From: Bacteroidales bacterium
Lineage (GTDB): Bacteria > Bacteroidota > Bacteroidia > Bacteroidales > UBA932
Assembly (NCBI GenBank): GCA_017465225.1
Contig: JAFTWQ010000032.1
Coordinates: 1-64,000 of the forward strand
Direction of reading: 5' to 3'
DNA: 64,000 nt
Below are positions 60,021 through 64,000 of the stretch, piece after piece. Numbering within the stretch: position 1 is the stretch's first letter; every line of letters begins with the position of its first letter. Made by a program: the position numbers and the translations under genes. The notes under the pieces are model-generated. The model was not told the DNA's origin and searched no databases. It was given only the letters and a program-made list of their open reading frames with translations.

Positions 60021-61865
60021 TTATTCTGTTGCATATATAAGGTTGCCGGAACGTCCTGCATCATGACCCATCGGCTGGAAATAGTCCGGCACAAGAGATG
60101 CAGATGATGACCTTACCGGAGAATGTGTCCAGCGAGGCATGCCGGTGATGTCGCAATAAGCCCACTGGAGGGCGATATTATAGTCCATGTTACCCCAGTC
60201 TGAGAACGAATAAGGGAACACGTTGTCTGCATCATCAGCATAGCTTGCATTGTCATTGTTGACGAATTCATCCGGTCTGATTCCGTCCGGATAATCGCCG
60301 AAATCCTTGGCATTTCTGACCCAGAAAGTCACAGGAGAGAACTGGAAACGTCTGCCGCTGTAAACTTTTTCAGCCACTTCCATACCTACATTCTTTCCTT
60401 CAGTAGTTCCTCCTATGAGCTTGACAGGAAAATCTACACCACGGAGGGAATTGATCACAAGTTCAGCTGCGGATGCCGTATTGTACGAGCATATCACATA
60501 CAGACGGTCAAGTCCGAGATATGTCGGCTTTCCAAGATTGTCCGTATCATTATCGTATCCGTAATCAAATGTCCAGTTCTCCGTCTTTCCATCATTGTAC
60601 ACCACCTTTGTGAATGTCTTCGAGCCATTGTCCGGACCGGCGATGCAGCCTGAAAGCCAGCGGCTTTGGGCTACCGCTCCACCTGCATTGAAACGAAGGT
60701 CAAGGATCATGTCAGTAATGCCGGCCTCGGCAAAATCAGAGATGGTTTCCTCAAGGAATTCCTGGGAATTGAGGTCGAACGACTCATACACCAGATAGCC
60801 GATCTTTACAGACGGATCATCAGGATCGGTCATGATAGAGGCATGGAGCACCGGGTCGTACACATGAAGACCTGCCGATGCCGTGCCCGATTCATATGCA
60901 TTGAGGTCATATCCACCTTTTCCGTTATCCTCGAAACGCAGGAAAGAGAAGCTGTATGATCCTGAAGGGCTCTGGTACAGGGATGTCATGTAATTGCGGT
61001 AGTTGGATGTCGTCAGACGTGTACCGTTCACTGCATACACAAGATCTCCCCTCCTCATGCCGGCAGCTTCGGCCGGAGATCCGCGACGTACATATGCAGG
61101 TGCGATGGCCATGTCCGACCCGTTTGCAGAGAGAGCTGTCGATATGAAAGGTCCGAAGCCGAGGCCTCCTGTCTGAACCGCTCTGGTAGACTGGATCTCT
61201 ACGATATTCGTGTATATGAACCTCTGACCCGGATTTTCCTGACTGGCCTTACGATATCCTCCGTCCGCGACATTCACATCTCCCAATGAAAGCAGATGGG
61301 TTGACAGGAAGTCATTGTATGAGACAGTAAGATCTATCTCCTGCGCATTGTAGGCATCTGCAAAAAGATAATCCTCCTTCAATATGTCATGCATGAATGT
61401 ATTGAGGGCCTTGTTGATCCCGGCATCGGCTCCTGCACCGTCGGCAGCCTGTGTCAGCACAGCCACCAGTTCAGGCTCAAAGCCTTCCACCTCCACCCAA
61501 AGCTCAGCGGATCTTTCCTCCGGAGTATCATTTTCCTCAAAGGCGATCCTTACATTGCAACCTTGCTTGGCTTCTCCGCTCAATGTACCGGAACTGATTC
61601 CAGCCCATTCTTCTTCCGGAGCCGTCTTCAGTTCGAGAGATGCTGTCCATGCCGCGGCTGCATCAAATTTCACGGATATGGTGGCACCACGGAATGACAC
61701 TGTCTTTTCCGCATAGGAATTCACCACATTGGATATACCGGACTCCGGCTTCTCTACGACAGGAGGTTCCGGATCGACCGGATCCTTCACATCGTCGATG
61801 TCCTTTTCCGTACATGCAGCAAAGCAGAACAATGCGGCTGCAAAATAAATAAGGAAGCGTTTCAT
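60021..61865 (-). CDS. S41-family peptidase lipoprotein with BACON-like and PDZ domains
   Basis: A 614-residue lipoprotein. The start at 61865 gives signal MKRFLIYFAAALFCFAAC. A proline-rich linker (DPVDPEPPVVEKP) is followed by a BACON-like domain (about residues 45-135), a helical region, a PDZ-like domain (GSPAEAAGMRRGDLVYAVNG) and the S41 catalytic domain with Ser465 in YNTASAAELVINSL and Lys491 in GTTEGKNVGM, the Ser/Lys dyad of C-terminal processing proteases. ITDMILDLRFNAGGAVAQSR is also family-typical. It is 5 nt downstream of the BACON/FN3-like gene. Confidence 0.87.
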   Translation of the reverse strand: MKRFLIYFAAALFCFAACTEKDIDDVKDPVDPEPPVVEKPESGISNVVNSYAEKTVSFRGATISVKFDAAAAWTASLELKTAPEEEWAGISSGTLSGEAKQGCNVRIAFEENDTPEERSAELWVEVEGFEPELVAVLTQAADGAGADAGINKALNTFMHDILKEDYLFADAYNAQEIDLTVSYNDFLSTHLLSLGDVNVADGGYRKASQENPGQRFIYTNIVEIQSTRAVQTGGLGFGPFISTALSANGSDMAIAPAYVRRGSPAEAAGMRRGDLVYAVNGTRLTTSNYRNYMTSLYQSPSGSYSFSFLRFEDNGKGGYDLNAYESGTASAGLHVYDPVLHASIMTDPDDPSVKIGYLVYESFDLNSQEFLEETISDFAEAGITDMILDLRFNAGGAVAQSRWLSGCIAGPDNGSKTFTKVVYNDGKTENWTFDYGYDNDTDNLGKPTYLGLDRLYVICSYNTASAAELVINSLRGVDFPVKLIGGTTEGKNVGMEVAEKVYSGRRFQFSPVTFWVRNAKDFGDYPDGIRPDEFVNNDNASYADDADNVFPYSFSDWGNMDYNIALQWAYCDITGMPRWTHSPVRSSSASLVPDYFQPMGHDAGRSGNLIYATE

Positions 61866-61870
61866 TATAT

Positions 61871-64000
61871 TTAAAATCTTCTGATTCTGTTTTCTTTCCT
61901 GATCTTCATCAGATTGTCTGTGCTGCACCTGCTGTCACCGGTTCTTCTGTCCTTCTCCACCTTGATTTCCGATTCCGGAAGAGCATATGGTATATCCACT
62001 CCGCCCGTCATCGCCGACGACCTGGTGAAGAGATCCTCTATGTCTGATGCATTATATTTCTTGAACTGACATTTCTGGCGGAACACCCTGCTGTAACGTC
62101 CGTCCTTGTCGATGGCCATTGCAGCGAGCAGCACGGTCTTGTTCCATGGCGCTCGGAAATTCACCGTTTCCGCATAGTAGACTCCATAGTAGACAAGGGT
62201 CTCATACAGCATGGCATCAGGATAGACTTCAGGATTCTCAAGACCCGTCACATAGTCTATCATCGTATAGTAATATGACTCATACTCGCCGTCTATCGTA
62301 ATGGTCACGGGAACCATCGCATATCCCCTGTACTGCGCTCCGGCATCAGGATTTATGTCATAGAGGTCATCGCCGTCATAGAACTTGTCATAGGATGCAG
62401 TAACCGTTATGTCCGCATAATCAGCTTCCAGAGTGCTGAACGGTCCGCTGAAGATGACATCCGCAAGGAATTCTCCGGTCTCTTCATCCATGACGACAGC
62501 AGCGACCTTATACTCTGTCTCAGGAGCCAGGAAGGATATCTTTCCTGTAGACTTGCCCTGCGAAAGTTCGTAATAGCTGAACTCATACATATCACCGTAG
62601 TATCCTTCGTCAATCAGACGTCTGACATCATCCTTCACTTCATCTGCAGTAGTCTCCATCGGGTACACATACCAGTAATAGTAATGCGCCGCATCAGTAG
62701 GAGACACCGTGATATTCAGTGAATTAGATCCGGCCTCATTCAGGATGAATTCAAACCTGCAATCCTCCGCAGGCCCGGCAGGAGCCGTCCTTACAGTGAA
62801 CTTCTGCATCGGAGTAGTCTGTCTTCCTGCCTTATAGCCGAATACCACCATTGTATATTCGGTATCAGGATCAAGCCCTGTCATGCGGCCTGAAAGGCTG
62901 CCCTCATAAACGAAGTTCAGGATTCCCCATGTGCCGTAGTCCTCCATCAGATGGGCATATATCTCCTCATCATCCATTCCTGCCATGAAACGTGACGGCT
63001 CCGCTATCATCACATACGGATCGTTGTTGGTAGTCTGCACATCCACAAAGAATGAAGACTGGTCAACATCATCTCCGACGGTCACGGTTATCACATTGTC
63101 GGAAGGAGCCACATCGCCTGATGTATGCCATACATAAGCGGCCTCACCTGTAAATCTGCAGTCCCCGTCCCATTTGCATGCAAACACGATATAATCGGTA
63201 AGCGCCATGCACTCGAACTGGCTGTTGACCTGATTTATGTCACTGTACCATTCGAAATACTCGGCACGGCTGGTCAGGTATTCATAGTCGATGAGATCCT
63301 GGATATACCAATCCACATAGGCCTGGAAAACAGCCACAGGATCGTCCCCATGTTCAGCGGCATACTGCTCATATGTAGCCCTGTCCATCAGGTTCCAGTA
63401 ATAATATACGCCGTCATGGTCCGGGGTCACGGTAATGTCCATGACATTGTTCTCTTCCGTCACCTTTATATCGAAGGTTATCGGACCTTCGTACGGAGGC
63501 TGGGTCACTGCCGGAGCCGAATATATATCCGTCGTCCTTTCTCCTTCCGGAGTGATTCCGTATACGTACACCACATATTCGGAACTTGGATCCAGTCCCT
63601 TGTACTCGAGATATTCGAACGATCCCTTGTTGAGTACGGTCTTAAGATAGTCCTGGAGTGAAACGCCCTGGTCTGCAGCCTGATACGAATAATATGAAAG
63701 GTCTTCCTGGAAGATGGCCTCATCGGATTCCATCTCATCGAACCATTCCTTGCCGACGACCTGTCCGACCCATGTGAAGTCGTCATCAACGGTCTTTACG
63801 GAGAACATGACCTTTGTAGCTTCCGTTCCGAGAATGGTAAGAGTGACAGGATCCTGCCATGCCTTCTGCGACACCGACACAACGACATCCTCCACACCGG
63901 GACAGGCCACGGTGAACTCCGCCTTTCTTTCGGCACCGGTATCATTCTTCTCCGCAGACACCTCTATAAGTCTGGCTCTGGCAGTGCTCACTTCAAGCCA
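61871..64000 (-). CDS. BACON/FN3-like surface protein (C-terminal part, cut by window edge)
   Basis: The 3' part of a gene entering from the right edge: 709 residues visible. It opens within a BACON-like domain (WLEVSTARARLIEVSAEKND, AEFTVACPGVEDVVVSVSQK), then several beta-rich, FN3-like modules (YEYLEYKGLDPSSEYVVYVY-type strands, LTGLDPDTEYTMVVFGYKAG, LAPETEYKVAAVVMDEETGE), and a charged C-terminal tail (ESEIKVEKDRRTGDSRCSTD). No catalytic site is seen. A GTG at 63991 is part of the reading frame, not a start. It is the first visible gene of a three-gene lipoprotein set. Confidence 0.8.
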   Translation of the reverse strand, partial: WLEVSTARARLIEVSAEKNDTGAERKAEFTVACPGVEDVVVSVSQKAWQDPVTLTILGTEATKVMFSVKTVDDDFTWVGQVVGKEWFDEMESDEAIFQEDLSYYSYQAADQGVSLQDYLKTVLNKGSFEYLEYKGLDPSSEYVVYVYGITPEGERTTDIYSAPAVTQPPYEGPITFDIKVTEENNVMDITVTPDHDGVYYYWNLMDRATYEQYAAEHGDDPVAVFQAYVDWYIQDLIDYEYLTSRAEYFEWYSDINQVNSQFECMALTDYIVFACKWDGDCRFTGEAAYVWHTSGDVAPSDNVITVTVGDDVDQSSFFVDVQTTNNDPYVMIAEPSRFMAGMDDEEIYAHLMEDYGTWGILNFVYEGSLSGRMTGLDPDTEYTMVVFGYKAGRQTTPMQKFTVRTAPAGPAEDCRFEFILNEAGSNSLNITVSPTDAAHYYYWYVYPMETTADEVKDDVRRLIDEGYYGDMYEFSYYELSQGKSTGKISFLAPETEYKVAAVVMDEETGEFLADVIFSGPFSTLEADYADITVTASYDKFYDGDDLYDINPDAGAQYRGYAMVPVTITIDGEYESYYYTMIDYVTGLENPEVYPDAMLYETLVYYGVYYAETVNFRAPWNKTVLLAAMAIDKDGRYSRVFRQKCQFKKYNASDIEDLFTRSSAMTGGVDIPYALPESEIKVEKDRRTGDSRCSTDNLMKIRKENRIRRF

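Overview
The window looks like a chromosomal segment of a Bacteroidetes bacterium, most likely order Bacteroidales (genus not resolvable). The evidence is promoters of the TTTG / TAnnTTTG type, mostly weak Shine-Dalgarno signals, many lipoproteins with a lipobox cysteine near residue 18-24, and families typical of the phylum: DUF3078, WbqC, DUF5020, PCMD, BACON/DUF4988-type surface proteins, a Cys/His-rich 'HYC_CC_PP'-like protein, and a radical SAM/lipoprotein system. No rRNA, tRNA, CRISPR array, phage or IS element was seen. XerD is the housekeeping recombinase, not an integrase.

Layout. 1-8.3 kb: minus-strand rpsA (cut by the window edge), corA, recR with an overlapping BadF-type kinase, a plus-strand SGNH hydrolase, then a coupled minus-strand run of M49 peptidase, xerD, FKBP isomerase and pnuC. 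8.4-21.1 kb: mostly plus strand, with a clostripain-like lipoprotein, rplY with a long structured leader, pth, a 57-aa Hc1-like protein, a PCMD protein (minus), an M6 protease and its partner lipoprotein, tpiA, a second M49-like peptidase, tyrS, rbfA and a LolC/E-type permease. 21.1-29.2 kb: minus strand, with a radical SAM-SPASM enzyme between two related lipoproteins, an NfnAB-type transhydrogenase pair, and a metal-related set (HMA protein, TonB-dependent receptor, Cys/His-rich protein). 29.3-42.1 kb: sppA-cutC; then a minus run of proS, DUF3078, tilS and a transglutaminase lipoprotein; then a low-complexity WYDPWYY lipoprotein and a FadL-type channel. 42.1-45.7 kb: lipid A genes lpxD-lpxC-lpxA followed by wbqC. 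45.7-50.4 kb: rimP-nusA-infB. 50.4-57.0 kb: a purine-related locus with an AzgA-type permease, DUF5020 porin-like protein, secreted choloylglycine-hydrolase-like enzyme, xanthine permease, xpt and an aberrant PurF paralogue. 57.0-64.0 kb: three large surface lipoproteins (DUF4988-type, S41 peptidase, BACON/FN3-like), the last cut by the window edge.

The most unusual structure is a set of short palindromic elements, all bounded by GTCATCC / GGATGAC-like ends and often followed by a short tandem 'ladder' repeating that end. They sit between genes, often exactly from stop codon to stop or start codon, and also in frame inside coding sequences. tilS carries three insertion zones adding about 110 residues, with ladder units of exactly 24 nt, whereas intergenic ladders have 17-, 19- or 24/25-nt units. 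The transglutaminase gene next to tilS carries another copy.

The best candidate for an incompletely described biological system is the radical SAM plus two-lipoprotein cassette at 21.1-23.6 kb. The two lipoproteins share a lipobox Cys24, an EYGxPY motif and a KGKV beta-strand, and the larger one holds two tandem copies of the module. Other second-look items are an LpxC without the FabZ fusion usual in Bacteroidetes, a PurF paralogue that has lost the N-terminal cysteine and gained a C-terminal CxxCxxCxxC, and repeated TAATG coupling of neighbouring genes.
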